From the NCBI GenBank assembly GCA_902727935.1, contig CACVAX010000052.1, positions 1 to 64,000 on the forward strand: 64,000 nucleotides of DNA, in the 5' to 3' direction. Position numbers and translations under genes: made by a program. The DNA is from an uncultured Sulfurovum sp. GTDB lineage: Bacteria; Campylobacterota; Campylobacteria; Campylobacterales; Sulfurovaceae. The notes beneath the pieces are model-generated. The model had not been told where the DNA came from. It saw only the letters and a program-made list of their open reading frames with translations, and ran no database searches. Shown here one piece after another: positions 45,443-55,616 of the stretch (positions within the stretch are counted from its first letter, which is position 1; every line of letters starts with the position of its first letter).

Positions 45443-46543
45443 ATGGATAACATAGAACAAAAGTCTTTAGTTGGTCTAATTTACAATTTAGATACAGGTG
45501 GTGCAGAGAGAATGATGTTAACCATTTTAAATGATTGTGTTGATCAAGGTTTTGAGGTACATTTAGTTATTTTTCAGTATGAAGGAGCATTGCTTAAAGA
45601 ACTTTCACCTCACATAACAGTTCATAAGCTAAATAAGTCTTCTGTCTCTAAAGGTTTAGTTAAATGTTTAAAAACAGTTAAGCATATTCATCCCCATGTT
45701 GTTTTTACAGGAATAGGTCATCTCAATATTGCTTTAGCACCCTTTTTACCGATTATGAAATTTTTATTACCCAAAACAAAGTGGATTAGTAGAGAAACAA
45801 ACATTGTGAGCCTAGAGAATCAAGTCTCTAAGTATCCTAAATTATTTGATTTTTTATATCGACATACTTATAAAAATTATGATGTTATTGTTGCCCAATC
45901 ACTGGACATGAAAGAAGATTTATTAAAAAACTATTTTCAAACCGATAAAATTGTCTTAATTAACAATCCTATTGATGTCAAAAAAATAGATACATTGTCG
46001 ATAGAAGACCCCTTTTATACTTTTGACGAGAGCAAAATAAACCTTTTGAGTGTTTCGCGTTTACGTGAACAAAAACGCATCGATTTGATGTTGGAAACTT
46101 TAAGCCATTTACCTCTTAATTATCATTTAACCATTGTCGGTTCAGGTGAAAAAGAGATCGCTTTAAAAGCATTAAGCATTCGTTTAAATCTTCAAAATCG
46201 TGTTAGGTTTTTGGGTCAACAATCCAATCCTTACACCTATATGAAAAGAGCTGATTTATTATTGCTCACCTCGCAAAGAGAAGGTTTTCCCAATGTATTA
46301 CTTGAAGCAAATACATTAGGTCTACCAATAGTAGCATTTGCCTCATTAGGAGGTATTCAAGAAATTATAGAAGAAGGGGTAAATGGTTTTTTTGTTCCTT
46401 TTAATAAATGTGAGCTACTGGCCAAAAAAATTGAAGAAGCACAGCGTACAAAGTTTGATAAAAATAAGATTCGAGAAGCAACAATTCAAAAGTATTCCAA
46501 AGACAATATATTAAATAAATATAAAAATATTTTTTTAAAATAA
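45443..46543 (+). CDS. Glycosyltransferase family 4
   Basis: 366 residues from ATG 45443, which follows AGAGAGGGAG. YNLDTGGAERMMLTIL near 13-28 is the usual N-terminal loop, LSVSRLREQKRIDLMLE binds the nucleotide and TSQREGFPNVLLEANTLGLPI carries the E-x7-E donor motif. It transfers a sugar on the cytoplasmic face to the lipid-linked unit. Starts 19 bp after the methyltransferase, so cotranscribed. Confidence 0.92.
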   Translation: MDNIEQKSLVGLIYNLDTGGAERMMLTILNDCVDQGFEVHLVIFQYEGALLKELSPHITVHKLNKSSVSKGLVKCLKTVKHIHPHVVFTGIGHLNIALAPFLPIMKFLLPKTKWISRETNIVSLENQVSKYPKLFDFLYRHTYKNYDVIVAQSLDMKEDLLKNYFQTDKIVLINNPIDVKKIDTLSIEDPFYTFDESKINLLSVSRLREQKRIDLMLETLSHLPLNYHLTIVGSGEKEIALKALSIRLNLQNRVRFLGQQSNPYTYMKRADLLLLTSQREGFPNVLLEANTLGLPIVAFASLGGIQEIIEEGVNGFFVPFNKCELLAKKIEEAQRTKFDKNKIREATIQKYSKDNILNKYKNIFLK

Positions 46544-46630
46544 ATAATATTTAATATTTTAAGTATTTATTTAGAATTTATCTAATATAATTTAATATAG
46601 TTGAACATTAAAAATTATTAGGATAAAGTA

Positions 46631-48076
46631 ATGCTAAAAAAAATAATTTATTTAAGTCTATTTTTCGTCAGTATTCTCAATGCAGCTGTACTAAAAACCG
46701 ATAAAGATATCTATTCTAACAATCAGCAAATCGTTGTAAGCTTTTCAGAAATGTTGGCTGAAGGACATGATTGGATTGGAATTTATCCTACTGGTAGTAC
46801 TAACGAGTGGGCAAATCAAGTACAGTGGAATTGGACTGGCGACAAAGTTGAAGGAACGGTAACTTTTAGACCTTTACCTGAAGGTAGCTATGATGTAAGG
46901 GTATTTTATAATAACTCTTTTAATATGGAAAGGAGTAAACAAATTAGGGTTGATGCAAATGGAGCAGTTACTACAGTAGCAACCAGTAAAGAGGTTTATT
47001 TGACAGAAGAACCAATTATTGCAACCTTTAATAATATGTCAGGTGATACGCATGACTGGATGGCAATTTATCCTGCTGGAAGTAGCAGTGATTGGGGCAA
47101 TCAAATTGATTGGAAATGGGTAGAGGCTGATATTTCAGGTCAAAGAACTTTTGGCTCTTTACCTGTAGGAGATTATGAAGTAAGGGTATTTTTTCATAAC
47201 TCTTTTAATATTGAAGCCAATGCCAGTTTTAGTGTGGAGGCTGGAACAACTGAAGTAAGTTTAGCTTTAAATAAAGAAGTCTATGCACAAAATGAGCTTA
47301 TTTATATCGATTATACCAATATGCAAGGGAATGAGAGTGATTGGATAGGTATTTATCCAGCAGGAGCAAGTTTTAATTTTGAGAATGTGATTGATTTTAA
47401 ACAGACCAAAGGTAATATTAATGGACAGATAAGTTTAGGAGGTGTTGATACTTTTCCTGATACTGAAAATAATCCTGGGGGTTTAGCCCCTGGTAATTAT
47501 GAAGTGAGAGCATTTTATAATAATAGTTTGGGTGCAGAAGTTGTTAAATCATTTACGGTTACCCAACAAGTTGTAAATTCAACCCTATATGAATCGGCTG
47601 ATGAAAATATTTCTGAAAATTGGGTGCATATATCAGGACCTAACGCTCCTTATCTTCATAAAGGAATGGTTAATTTAACACCAACATGGATTGACAACTT
47701 TACAAATACTTCAGAATATCGGTTGGTATTTCCAACACCAAACAGTACACAAAAAGTTTTAGAATTGGATGCTGGAGGTATTCGATGGCAACCTCACTTC
47801 TATATTGGGGTAATCTTGGAAACTACTAATGGATCACGTAAAATGATATGGGATCCATTTTTTAATCACGAAGAAACAAAGCCTTTTAAAGTGAATCAGT
47901 TTCTTAATTTTCCTCTTTATGTTGATACCCAACGCGTATCAACAAAGAAGTTACATGTAAGGCTAGATGTTGAAAAATATTTACGCCTACTTGAACCCAA
48001 TAATAAAGTAATAAGTATTTCTGCATTTATGGCTTCAGGGGGTGATTTAGATGAGATTAAACTCTCTTCACACTAA
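46631..48076 (+). CDS. Secreted repeat protein with beta-sandwich modules, paralogue 1
   Basis: 481 residues with a signal peptide (about 1-19). Three repeats of about 95 residues share D-x2-I-x4-Q-I-x-V-x-F, DWIGIYPAG, a tryptophan-rich turn, LPEGSYDVRVFYNNSF and a closing strand. They look like Ig or SKICH-like sandwich modules. The last 150 residues are a separate domain with a terminal YLRLLEPNNKVISISAF and SGGDLDEIKL. It may bind or crosslink the exported polymer outside the cell; no enzymatic motif is seen. Confidence 0.72.
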   Translation: MLKKIIYLSLFFVSILNAAVLKTDKDIYSNNQQIVVSFSEMLAEGHDWIGIYPTGSTNEWANQVQWNWTGDKVEGTVTFRPLPEGSYDVRVFYNNSFNMERSKQIRVDANGAVTTVATSKEVYLTEEPIIATFNNMSGDTHDWMAIYPAGSSSDWGNQIDWKWVEADISGQRTFGSLPVGDYEVRVFFHNSFNIEANASFSVEAGTTEVSLALNKEVYAQNELIYIDYTNMQGNESDWIGIYPAGASFNFENVIDFKQTKGNINGQISLGGVDTFPDTENNPGGLAPGNYEVRAFYNNSLGAEVVKSFTVTQQVVNSTLYESADENISENWVHISGPNAPYLHKGMVNLTPTWIDNFTNTSEYRLVFPTPNSTQKVLELDAGGIRWQPHFYIGVILETTNGSRKMIWDPFFNHEETKPFKVNQFLNFPLYVDTQRVSTKKLHVRLDVEKYLRLLEPNNKVISISAFMASGGDLDEIKLSSH

Positions 48077-48158
48077 GAATAAAAAGCAGTTGTTTAAGTA
48101 AAAACGTGATATAGTATTATATTATGTTAAATAATAATATAGATAAAAGGAAAATCTA

Positions 48159-49961
48159 ATGATAAAAAAATTGATATATGTTTCTCTGTTCTTTGTAACT
48201 TTGTTACATTCAGCTGGAGTTGATACTGATAAAGAGATTTATAATATAGATGAAGAAATTACGGTTTCTTTTTCAAATTTAAAAGGTCAAGATAATGAAT
48301 GGATGGCAATTTATCCTGCTGAAAGTAGCAATGACTTTGCTAATATTATTGCTTGGAAATTGACAAATGCCACGGAAGCTGGAAATGTTGTTTTTGATAC
48401 ACTTGCTATGGGTAACTATAGTATTAGAGTATTTGAAGGAGCAAACTTTGTAATCTCTAAAGAGATAGTGGTTGATAAAGTTCCTGCCATTTCTACTGAT
48501 AAAGAGATTTATATGATAGATGAAGATATTTTGGTCTCTTTTAAAAATTTGAAAGGTCAAAATAACGAATGGATGGCAATTTATCCTACTGAAAGTAGCA
48601 ATGACTTTGCAAATATTATTAGCTGGAAATTGACCAATGCCACAGAGACTGGAAACGTAACTTTTGAGGCACTGGCTAAGGGAACATATGACATTCGAAT
48701 ATTTGAAGGTGCAGATTTTGTAATTGAAAAAACGATAGTGGTTAATGACGATGCAATTGCTTCAGGTGTTGAAACGACTAAAGAGATTTATTTAACGAAT
48801 GAACAGATTGTCGCACTTTTTGAAAATATGTCAGGAGGCAATGACGATTGGATGGGAATTTATCCTGCAGAAAGTAATAATGATTGGCAAAATATGCTAC
48901 AGTGGGAGTGGATTAGAGGGGACATCTTCGGAATGAAGACTTTTGAACCCTTAGCTGTTGGTGCTTATGAGGTAAGAGTTTTCTTTAATAATTCATTTAA
49001 TACTGAAGCCAGTTATGCCTTTAGAGTGGAAGCAGCAGAAGTAAAAGTGCTTGATATAACATTAGAAAAAAACATTTATGACCCTTTTGAACTCTTACAT
49101 GTTAACTTTGAGAATATGGAAGGTGAAGCGAGTGATTGGATTGGTATTTTTCCTGTAGGGGCGAATCATCAACAACAGAGTGCTATTGAGTGGAGGAGTA
49201 CCAACAGTTTAATTGATGGTCAACTATCATTTAATGGGATTGAGGCAGGAGCTTATGAGGCAAGAGCTTATTTTGATAATGTTCATCAAAAAACAGTTGC
49301 TTTTACGGTAAGAGAAAAAGAGCCTGTTAGGGTATTATATGATGATTTTGAAGACAATGTGATTGATCCAAGATGGGTACGTGTTACTGGAAAAGATATG
49401 ACACTTTTAAATGTGGGTGCTACCGACTTAGCCGTTGGGCATACCCAAAGACAATTGGCTGTTAATGGACAACGTTCTCTTCGTACCTATAGAGATTATA
49501 GAGGGGGATTAAACCATTCAGGATACTATTTTAATTTTGGCAATCCTGATGCAAATTTAAAGTTTTTACAAGTAGATATGAAAATTGGTGAATCATCACA
49601 TGTGTTTGCCTTTGGTGTTAAATTAAACACGAAGTTTGGTGAACGTAGAGTTGAGTTTGCTTCTTGGTTAAATCATACCCTTCCTAGTGGACAACAGATT
49701 ATTCGTGGACCTTATGGTAATGTATTGGCAGGACATCGTGAAGCATTTATGGTCAATAATTACCTTCAAGTCCATCCTGGACCAAGTGATTACTATGTAG
49801 GAACTTCAGGTGTAGGAGGTGGTAGCAATATGTTTGTACATTACAAAATCAATATTGAAGAAAAACTTAGACTTCTTGAACCTGATAATGAGTTACTTGG
49901 CATTACCTTGTTTACTACTTCTGGTGGAGACTATGATAATTTAGCCCTAATCACACATTAA
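48159..49961 (+). CDS. Secreted repeat protein with beta-sandwich modules, paralogue 2
   Basis: 600 residues with a signal peptide (about 1-19). Four modules of the same type as the upstream gene. The first two (about 20-110 and 111-205) are nearly identical to each other, so an internal duplication is recent. The third and fourth resemble the modules of the neighbour. The C-terminal domain is longer, with Gly/Asn/Tyr-rich stretches, and ends in the same LRLLEPDN-like and SGGDYDNLAL sequence. Separated from the first paralogue by 82 bp and ended by a terminator. Confidence 0.72.
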   Translation: MIKKLIYVSLFFVTLLHSAGVDTDKEIYNIDEEITVSFSNLKGQDNEWMAIYPAESSNDFANIIAWKLTNATEAGNVVFDTLAMGNYSIRVFEGANFVISKEIVVDKVPAISTDKEIYMIDEDILVSFKNLKGQNNEWMAIYPTESSNDFANIISWKLTNATETGNVTFEALAKGTYDIRIFEGADFVIEKTIVVNDDAIASGVETTKEIYLTNEQIVALFENMSGGNDDWMGIYPAESNNDWQNMLQWEWIRGDIFGMKTFEPLAVGAYEVRVFFNNSFNTEASYAFRVEAAEVKVLDITLEKNIYDPFELLHVNFENMEGEASDWIGIFPVGANHQQQSAIEWRSTNSLIDGQLSFNGIEAGAYEARAYFDNVHQKTVAFTVREKEPVRVLYDDFEDNVIDPRWVRVTGKDMTLLNVGATDLAVGHTQRQLAVNGQRSLRTYRDYRGGLNHSGYYFNFGNPDANLKFLQVDMKIGESSHVFAFGVKLNTKFGERRVEFASWLNHTLPSGQQIIRGPYGNVLAGHREAFMVNNYLQVHPGPSDYYVGTSGVGGGSNMFVHYKINIEEKLRLLEPDNELLGITLFTTSGGDYDNLALITH

Positions 49962-49970
49962 AATCTTCAA

Positions 49971-49995
49971 CAAAGAGAGAGCTTTTCTCTCTTTG
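49971..49995. terminator. Terminator between convergent genes
   Basis: A perfect 10-bp stem (49971-49980 with 49986-49995) followed by CTTTTTTATT on the plus strand. It ends the repeat-protein gene; the minus strand has only a weak T-run. Confidence 0.87.
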
Positions 49996-50014
49996 CTTTT
50001 TTATTCTCGGTCTA

Positions 50015-51925
50015 TTACCATCTTTTTCGCCACTGAACATACATCATGACCATCCAAATAAAAGTGGGATTTTTAATTTTATTTTTCTTTAAGTCATCAA
50101 TGATTTTTTGAAGTTCTTTCTCTTTAAAAAGCGCATCTTCTTTTAAAAGTGTACTCTCTAAGGCATCCAGAGCTGTTTGTTTCAACTCTCCTAATAACCA
50201 TGATTTAAGAGGAACAGTAAATCCAGCTTTTGGTTTGTCGCTGAGGCTGGTTGGAATGTGTTTTTTTAGGATTTCACGCAGTAAGTATTTTCCTTTGTTT
50301 TGTTTGTATTTGAGTTCCACAGGGACTCTTGCCATGTATTCAGCCAATCGGTGGTCTAAAAGGGGTTCACGACCCTCTAAAGAAACAGACATAGAGGCTC
50401 TGTCTACTTTACACAGAACATCATCGACCATAAAGGTTTTGTAGTCCATTGCCATCATTTGGTCAAGTTTATCTAAATTCTCCAATTTCTTAAAATCACG
50501 AAAGGCTGTTTTTTGAAAGTTTTGAAATTGACCCTCTTGTAAAATTTTATTTAAAAAATCTCCTTCTACTTTAGAAGAGGCATTGATGAACATCTCTTCT
50601 TCTGTTGGGGAGTTTATCATGCTTTTAAATTTATTGAATTTAGTAACGATATTGGCTTGTTTTTTAGACTTTGGTAAAAGGTTGTTTAGTATCGTAATGC
50701 TTTGTTCATTTAATAAATTAATGACTAATTTTAAAAGCTTATATTTAATTTTAGAAGATTTAAGCTCCATCATCTCTTTGAGGGCAAAATATTTACTGTA
50801 ACCAAAGAAAATCTCATCTCCTCCATCAGCTGAGAGTGCCACGGTTACTTTTTGCTTTGCAAGTTGTGAAACCAACATGGTGGGCAAAGCTGAATCATCG
50901 GCAAAGGGTTCATCATAGTAGAATGATAAATCATCAATCAATGCCAACATCTCCTCTTGGGTACAATATTGTTCGGTATGATTTGTGCCTAGAAGTTGGG
51001 CTATTTGTTGGGCATCATTGGCTTCATTAAACTCTTTTTCTTCAAAGCCTATGGTAAAGGTGTTGAGTTTGTTTTTTTGATTTTTTTGTAAAACAGAGGT
51101 GACGGCAGAGCTATCATACCCTCCACTTAAAAAGACTCCCACGGGAACATCTGAGACCAGTCGAAGCTGACAACTCTCTAATAATAAAGCTTCTAGCTCT
51201 TGCAGAATTTTTTTCTCACTTTTTTCAAATTTATTCATTAAATAGAAGTCATGAATGTCCCAATATTTATGAATGGTGTAATTTTTTGTGTTTAAGTCAT
51301 ATTCAATATAATGTGCTGGTTTGAGTTTAAAACAATTTTCATAAATGGTATAGGGTGCAGGAATATACGCAAATTGGAAGTAAAAAGGTAAAATCTCTTT
51401 GTTGATTTTCTTAGAAAAATTGGGATGTTCATGAAAAGATTTGATTTCAGAAGAGAAAAGAAAAGTTTCTGCTTTATGGTAGTAGTAGAGAGGTTTTACT
51501 CCAGCCCTATCACGTAATAAAAAGAGTTTTTGTGCTATTTCATCGTAAATAACAAAGGCAAACATACCAATGAACTTATGCACCGATTCGATGCCCCACT
51601 CTTTATAGGCATAGAGAATGACTTCGGTATCGGAGTTGGAGCGAAAAGTATGCCCTAAGGTCTCTAACTCTTTTTTGATACTTTGAAAATTATAGACTTC
51701 ACCATTAAAGATAATGGTATAGTTCTGGCAAGAGGAGACAAAAGGTTGATGTGCATGAGAGGAGGTATCTTGGATGGAAAGTCTATTGTGTCCAAGGTGA
51801 ACGCCTGTTTTCTCATCGATAAATATTCCATTGTCATCAGGTCCTCGGTGTGCTTGAATTTGTACCATCTTTTCTAAGCTTTTTTTATCTTGATTGTTTG
51901 AAATAAATCCTACGATACCACACAT
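50015..51925 (-). CDS. asnB: Asparagine synthase (glutamine-hydrolysing)
   Basis: 636 residues. Begins MCGIVGF with the nucleophile Cys2, and the glutaminase motifs RGPDD and HNRLSIQD follow. The synthetase domain has FLSGGYDSSAV near 255-265 and SADGGDEIFFGY. In glycan loci AsnB homologues often amidate uronic acids rather than make free asparagine. The end overlaps the neighbouring glycosyltransferase start by 16 bp (51910-51925), so the two are translated together. Confidence 0.92.
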   Translation of the reverse strand: MCGIVGFISNNQDKKSLEKMVQIQAHRGPDDNGIFIDEKTGVHLGHNRLSIQDTSSHAHQPFVSSCQNYTIIFNGEVYNFQSIKKELETLGHTFRSNSDTEVILYAYKEWGIESVHKFIGMFAFVIYDEIAQKLFLLRDRAGVKPLYYYHKAETFLFSSEIKSFHEHPNFSKKINKEILPFYFQFAYIPAPYTIYENCFKLKPAHYIEYDLNTKNYTIHKYWDIHDFYLMNKFEKSEKKILQELEALLLESCQLRLVSDVPVGVFLSGGYDSSAVTSVLQKNQKNKLNTFTIGFEEKEFNEANDAQQIAQLLGTNHTEQYCTQEEMLALIDDLSFYYDEPFADDSALPTMLVSQLAKQKVTVALSADGGDEIFFGYSKYFALKEMMELKSSKIKYKLLKLVINLLNEQSITILNNLLPKSKKQANIVTKFNKFKSMINSPTEEEMFINASSKVEGDFLNKILQEGQFQNFQKTAFRDFKKLENLDKLDQMMAMDYKTFMVDDVLCKVDRASMSVSLEGREPLLDHRLAEYMARVPVELKYKQNKGKYLLREILKKHIPTSLSDKPKAGFTVPLKSWLLGELKQTALDALESTLLKEDALFKEKELQKIIDDLKKNKIKNPTFIWMVMMYVQWRKRW

Positions 51926-53088
51926 AATGCTTCCTTGTATTTAGTAATAATATTTTTGACAGCATAGGTTTCGCTTTTTATCAAACCATTTTTTTGATAG
52001 ATATCTTGTTGCTGTTTATCTTTAAGTAGCAGGTTGATGGCTTTAATAAGGCTATTGCTATCATCGATAGGATAGAGAATACCATTTTTAGCAATTTCTA
52101 TCTGTTCTTTTATGCTATCTTTTTGGAGTTGGAAATTAATATCGGTATTGGGTGCTAGTATCTCTCTAGGCCCTGAAATACAATCAGTAGAGATGACAGG
52201 TGTTCCACATGCCATCGCTTCAATAATCACATTGGGAAAACCTTCTCCCTCTGAAGCTAAAATAAAAAGGTCAGATTTTTTGATGTAATTAAATGGATTG
52301 TTTTGTCTACCCCTAAAATGAACACGAGTGTTCAAGCCTTGACTTTTGGCATGTTCTTTAAGCTTGTTTTCTTCTATTCCATCACCAATGATAAGAAGTT
52401 CAATGTTATCATTTAAATGTTTTAAAGCATCAATAATGGTATGAACTCTTTTTTCAGGAGAGAGTCGTCCAACGGTAACAAGATATTTTTTCTCATCCTC
52501 AAATATAAAACCTTGTAGATTATTGTCGTTTGAGAGTTTATGAATGTTATCAATATTATGAGGGTTGTTAATGATTCTAAATTTTTTAAGATTTGGAAGG
52601 ATTTTTAAAAACTCTTCTTTCATTTTTTCAGCAATAAAGATAACTTCATCGGTATTTTTATAAAGCAGTTTTATAAGCATAAAATTTATTTTCTTTGAAA
52701 ACGAGCCCTCTTTTAAATTATTGATGCTAGTGACTTCAACCACTTGCACTTGGTGTTTTGCTCCGAAAATTTTGGCTAAAATATTGGTAAAATTTGCTCG
52801 GTAGATATGGCTTTGTATTAGGGGAGTATTATTTTTTTTGACATATTTTTTTAGTTTTAGGGCTAAAAAAGGGAGGTAGAGAAACTTTTTCAAACTGCTA
52901 TCATGTTTTGTTAATGTGGATAGGTAGGTAATTTTAACTTCTTTAGGTAATTCATAGACTTTATCTTCTTCGATGCAGAGTAAATTGACCTCTATGCCTT
53001 GTGCTACCAATTCTGTAGCAATGACAGCCAGAACACGTTCTGCACCACCTGAGGTTAATGAGTTTATAAATAGGGTGACTGTTTTCAA
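51910..53088 (-). CDS. Glycosyltransferase family 4
   Basis: 392 residues. NSLTSGGAERVLAVIATEL near 9-27, VGRLSPEKRVHTIIDAL near 214-230 and ASEGEGFPNVIIEAMACGTPV with the E-x7-E donor motif identify a retaining GT-B transferase. Likely donor is a UDP- or GDP-sugar; cannot be told. Third GT4 of the locus. Starts 51 bp after the Wzc-type gene on the same strand. Confidence 0.92.
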   Translation of the reverse strand: MKTVTLFINSLTSGGAERVLAVIATELVAQGIEVNLLCIEEDKVYELPKEVKITYLSTLTKHDSSLKKFLYLPFLALKLKKYVKKNNTPLIQSHIYRANFTNILAKIFGAKHQVQVVEVTSINNLKEGSFSKKINFMLIKLLYKNTDEVIFIAEKMKEEFLKILPNLKKFRIINNPHNIDNIHKLSNDNNLQGFIFEDEKKYLVTVGRLSPEKRVHTIIDALKHLNDNIELLIIGDGIEENKLKEHAKSQGLNTRVHFRGRQNNPFNYIKKSDLFILASEGEGFPNVIIEAMACGTPVISTDCISGPREILAPNTDINFQLQKDSIKEQIEIAKNGILYPIDDSNSLIKAINLLLKDKQQQDIYQKNGLIKSETYAVKNIITKYKEALCVVS

Positions 53089-53138
53089 AAAAACTCCTTT
53101 TTAATAATTATAGCCTATGTGTTATTTTATGTTAATTA

Positions 53139-55442
53139 TTAATTTGATTTAATGGCTATTTGCTTAGGAACTTCTTGGATACTAGAGGTGCTATGCTGCA
53201 TTAATAAATCATTTTCTTTTTGCTTCTTTTCTTTGATAACTGATTTGAGAACAAGACCCATATTGTTGAGATTTTTTTCTTGAATAATTTTTTCGAGTTC
53301 TAGGATACTCGATTTTTTTGAAACTTTCTCTTTGATAACAACAAGGTTCATCGTCGTAAATTTCATTAAATAGAGTGTTTCCAAAGCAATGTCATAAGCT
53401 GCTGTATCGATAATAATGTAGTCATATTTATGTTGCAAGGTTTCCAGGAGTTCTTGTAAGCGATTTGACAAGAGAAGCTCTGACGGATTTGGAGGAACTG
53501 GACCTGCTGGGATAATGTCTAAATTATTATAGTTCGTAGAGAAGATGATGTTTCCCATATTATCTCTTTGGCTTAAATAGGTACTCATACCTGAATATTG
53601 TTGTTCTATACCAAAATGTCCATGTAAGGATGGGGTGCGTAGATTTAAATCTATGACAATGGTTTTATGGTGTAAGTTTTGTAAAATACCAGCGAGATGA
53701 ACAACGGTTGTGGTTTTACCTTCTCCTTTGGTTTTGGAAGATAATAAAATGATGCTACCCGTATCTTTTTGTTTAGAGAATTGTAGATTGGTGGCTAACT
53801 TATGATAGGCCTCTTTAAGTTGAGTGGTCGAAAAAACAGCATTTTTATAAAGAGGAATAATGCCATAAATGGGAAGTTTAGAGATAAGCTTAATCTCTGT
53901 ATGTGTGGCAACTTTATCAACCAACAAGGCACGTAGAAGTGCTAAAAATAGTCCTAAGAAAAAACCAAGTAATATGGCAATAATTAGTACAATCAGACGT
54001 TTAGGTTTGATGGGTTTTGTTGAGGTATAGGCTTGATCAATCACTTCATAATCCGAAACAGAAGCCACTTTAATTAATTCATTTTCAGATTTTTTTTCAA
54101 GTAGATAGGTATACATTTTTGAATTTACTTCATAATCTCGTTGAAAAGAGACCAGTTTTTTTTCTTTTTGGGGAAGTTCTTTTAAAATTTTTTCATATTT
54201 TGTTTTTTGTGTTTCGAGGTTTATTCGTTTAGTGACAAGGGTAGATTTTAAATTCTTAATATTTAAAAGAATTTTCCGTTTAATTCTCTGCATTCTTTTA
54301 CGTACATTGATGAGTTTAGGATACTGGTCTGTAAAATCGACGGTCAGTTCGTCTTCTTGGAGTTGCAGTTCTTCAAGGGTATCGATAAACCGAATGGTTG
54401 TTTGGTCATTAAACTCTAAAAGTGTTGGACCAATGGCATCTAGGTTTCGGTTATTTTTAACAAAAGTAATGAGGTTTTTAGCCAATTTTTCTTTTAATGC
54501 GAGTTCAGATAAATCTAAGTCTATGGCACTTAATTTTTCAAAGGAGTCTTTAACTTGGACAGTTGGTTTAACACGGTTGACTGCTTTGTATTGTTCCAGT
54601 TCATTTTCAGATTTTTCTAATTTCTTTTTGATACTTTCGAGTTGTAAATCTAAAAAAGATAATACTTTATTGTTAGTTGTCTCTTTTTTTTGAATACTTT
54701 GGGTCATGTAGATTTTGACTAAAGTATCAACATAGGCATTGGCACGTGTAGGTATGGTGTCTTGAAAAGAGATTTTAACAAGATTTGCATCAGGGTCAAT
54801 TTGTGTAACAGAAAGTTTTTTAGTGATAATTCTTTCATAAATAGAGCGATGATTACCATTTAAGCGTACTTGGATAGGGTTAGAGAAATGCTTTTTTTTA
54901 TCAAGCATACCCGAAAAGTAAGGTGTGTCAATCTCTGTATTAAAAGGATAAACTATGGACTCTCCTAGTTTTTCTGTACTTAGTGTAAAGCCAGTACTTT
55001 TGGGTGTAACGGTTATTTTATCTCCTAAGATATGAAAATGAACCTCTTTAGAAAGTGTCAGTTCTATTGGAGAACTATTATAAAGTTCAACGGTTTTATA
55101 ATTTATTTCTTGAAAGTACTGTATGGCAAAATCGACCTCTTTTAAAGCCTGATTACTGATTCTAAAAGTTTGTAGACTAAGCATCTCTTGTTTGATACCT
55201 ACGGTACTTGTACTATTGATACTGTCTCGTAACAAATCGGTTGTTTTAAGTTGTTGGTTTACTTTCACTTTGATAATGGCATTGGATTGATAGGTTGGTG
55301 AAATAAAATAAAGATAGAGGTTTGCCAGAGCAAAAGTTAAGATGGTTATGAATAAAATAGACCATTTGTAAGGAAGCACCGTTTTAAATAATTCAATAAT
55401 ATAATTTTCATCATTTATGGAGGAAGTTTGAGTTGTTTGCAT
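53139..55442 (-). CDS. Wzc-type polysaccharide co-polymerase/BY-kinase-like protein
   Basis: 767 residues. N-terminal Wzz domain with two membrane helices (about 33-53 and 455-478), a long coiled coil in between, and a cytoplasmic ATPase domain with Walker A SSKTKGEGKTTTV near 570, Walker A' IVIDLNLRTPSLH and Walker B YDYIIIDTAAYD. It controls chain length and export. The C-terminal tail has Lys, Gln and Ser but no tyrosine cluster, and A' reads DLNLR where DADLR is typical, so tyrosine autophosphorylation may be absent. First gene of the reverse-strand arm. Confidence 0.9.
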   Translation of the reverse strand: MQTTQTSSINDENYIIELFKTVLPYKWSILFITILTFALANLYLYFISPTYQSNAIIKVKVNQQLKTTDLLRDSINSTSTVGIKQEMLSLQTFRISNQALKEVDFAIQYFQEINYKTVELYNSSPIELTLSKEVHFHILGDKITVTPKSTGFTLSTEKLGESIVYPFNTEIDTPYFSGMLDKKKHFSNPIQVRLNGNHRSIYERIITKKLSVTQIDPDANLVKISFQDTIPTRANAYVDTLVKIYMTQSIQKKETTNNKVLSFLDLQLESIKKKLEKSENELEQYKAVNRVKPTVQVKDSFEKLSAIDLDLSELALKEKLAKNLITFVKNNRNLDAIGPTLLEFNDQTTIRFIDTLEELQLQEDELTVDFTDQYPKLINVRKRMQRIKRKILLNIKNLKSTLVTKRINLETQKTKYEKILKELPQKEKKLVSFQRDYEVNSKMYTYLLEKKSENELIKVASVSDYEVIDQAYTSTKPIKPKRLIVLIIAILLGFFLGLFLALLRALLVDKVATHTEIKLISKLPIYGIIPLYKNAVFSTTQLKEAYHKLATNLQFSKQKDTGSIILLSSKTKGEGKTTTVVHLAGILQNLHHKTIVIDLNLRTPSLHGHFGIEQQYSGMSTYLSQRDNMGNIIFSTNYNNLDIIPAGPVPPNPSELLLSNRLQELLETLQHKYDYIIIDTAAYDIALETLYLMKFTTMNLVVIKEKVSKKSSILELEKIIQEKNLNNMGLVLKSVIKEKKQKENDLLMQHSTSSIQEVPKQIAIKSN

Positions 55443-55591
55443 AATATATTAATACCACTTTGTTTTGTAAATAAATAATAACAATTTATAACTTATATGT
55501 AACTTATATTTATATTATAGTGTATATATTAATTTATAAAAGTAAGCTTATTTTAAATAATTATGCCTATTTAATGCAGGAGTAAGTTAGG

Positions 55592-55597
55592 TATAAT
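55592..55597 (+). promoter_or_regulatory. -10 promoter of the DUF89 gene
   Basis: TATAAT 19 bases before the ATG at 55617, too close to leave a long leader. GCAGGAG lies farther upstream and is not placed as a ribosome-binding site. Confidence 0.45.
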
Positions 55598-55616
55598 GGT
55601 TTAAAAAGAGATTAAT

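Noticed and set aside
54232-54693. 153-codon plus-strand frame inside the Wzc-type gene
   Set aside because: Antisense to a clear gene, Ser/Leu-rich, without ribosome-binding site or family similarity.
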